NCBI GenBank assembly: GCA_937135995.1
Contig: CAKZOF010000277.1
Span: 1-5,261 of the forward strand
DNA from: an uncultured Pyrinomonas sp.
GTDB taxonomy: Bacteria; Acidobacteriota; Blastocatellia; Pyrinomonadales; Pyrinomonadaceae
Reading direction: 5' to 3'
DNA length: 5,261 bases
The position numbers and the translations under genes are program-made. The notes beneath the pieces were generated by a model. The model did not search any database and was not told the origin of the DNA. It saw nothing but the letters and a program-made list of their open reading frames with translations. Shown here piece by piece: positions 4,857 to 5,261 of this stretch. Numbering within the stretch: the stretch's first letter is position 1; every line of letters starts with the position of its first letter.

Positions 4857-5261
4857 CGTGGTGGACACAGCTTTGGCCGTCCAGATGGTGCAGAGCGCCG
4901 ACCTCTTGCGTGCGGATCTGGAAGCGCTATTGCCGGTGGTGGCACGGCGCGTACGCGAGCACAAGGCCACCCCGTGTATCGGGCGCAGTCACGGGATTCA
5001 CGCCGAGCCGATCACTTTCGGTTTCAAGCTGGCCGGCATGTACGACGAGTTCCGACGGGCCCAGCGGCGTTTGGAATCGGCACGCTACTCGGTGGCCGTG
5101 GGCAAACTCAGCGGCGCCGTGGGTACCAGCGCGCATCTGCCACCGCGCGTGGAAGCGTACGTGTGCCGCAAATTGGGACTGCGTCCGGCGCCGGTGGCCA
5201 CGCAGGTGGTGCCTCGAGACCTGCATGCGGAGTTTCAAACCGTTCTGGCCGTGCTCGGCGC
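4828..5261 (+). CDS. purB: Adenylosuccinate lyase, internal fragment (both ends missing)
   Basis: This enzyme makes fumarate from adenylosuccinate and from SAICAR in purine synthesis. About 144 codons are open in the frame starting TGG at 4828, with no start codon of its own. Family signatures in order are WLHYGLTSSDVVDTALA (His of the substrate-binding HYGLTS loop), IGRSHGIHAEPITFGFK (the catalytic-region SHG/HAEP histidines), VAVGKLSGAVGTSAHLPPRVE, and VATQVVPRDLHAEFQTVLA. The last usually reads RDRHAE, so the Leu is a small deviation. The fumarase-family signature loop (GSSAMPxKxNP) would lie past the right edge. The first ~65-70 residues of the family are replaced by prmC sequence. Valine codons here are 14 GTG of 17, against 6 of 13 in the response regulator at the other end, a mild hint of a different source genome. 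Confidence 0.93.

Noticed and set aside
4927..5238. Minus-strand open frame of 103 codons
   Set aside because: Shadow of the purB fragment, which carries strong family signatures on the opposite strand.
4620..5261. A genuine PrmC-PurB fusion protein
   Set aside because: The two parts are in different reading frames (codon positions 4620 and 4828 differ by one), and prmC hits a stop at 4854, so no fusion protein can be made without a frameshift.

Overview
The window reads as bacterial chromosome with fairly high GC, dense genes and almost no non-coding space. Four features suggest a soil-type aerobic heterotroph: a group 1h (formerly group 5) [NiFe]-hydrogenase small subunit, a PAS/NarX-type histidine kinase with a LuxR/NarL-type response regulator, a long EpsC-like serine acetyltransferase, and a CopZ-like metal-binding protein. 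Acidobacteriota (Blastocatellia/Pyrinomonas-like) is my best guess. It rests on remembered family resemblance, not on a search.

Layout: everything from 1 to about 4540 is on the minus strand, so transcription runs right to left. In that order come a small HMA metal-binding protein (4540-4304), whose stop overlaps the possible GTG start of a serine O-acetyltransferase (4307-3330); a 126-bp intergenic gap; the hydrogenase small subunit hhyS (3203-2178); a soluble two-PAS histidine kinase starting within 9 to 18 bases of it (2168-354); and the receiver domain of its probable partner response regulator (310-1, cut by the left edge). hhyS, kinase and regulator look like one operon. The large catalytic subunit hhyL, the obligatory partner, is not next to hhyS here; the two-component system occupies that place.

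A short AT-rich divergent promoter region (about 4521-4619) separates this block from a plus-strand gene, prmC, which starts with TTG behind a strong Shine-Dalgarno. Only the first ~70 codons of prmC are present. Within about 14 bp (4819-4832) the sequence changes reading frame and becomes the middle of adenylosuccinate lyase (purB), which runs off the right edge. That join is a chimera: most likely an assembly misjoin on a short shared word, less likely a genuine deletion or rearrangement. Anything right of about 4832 should not be assumed to belong to the same genome as the rest.

Functionally, the supported idea is a trace-H2 oxidising hydrogenase subunit co-transcribed with a cytoplasmic PAS sensor kinase and its regulator, which could tie hydrogenase expression to redox or energy state. 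The 126-bp region ahead of hhyS is the most unusual non-coding stretch. It has no visible Shine-Dalgarno for hhyS, a possible 20-codon leader ORF, a dyad, and a near copy of the last ~26 bases of the upstream acetyltransferase gene. No RNA genes, CRISPR arrays or insertion sequences were seen.
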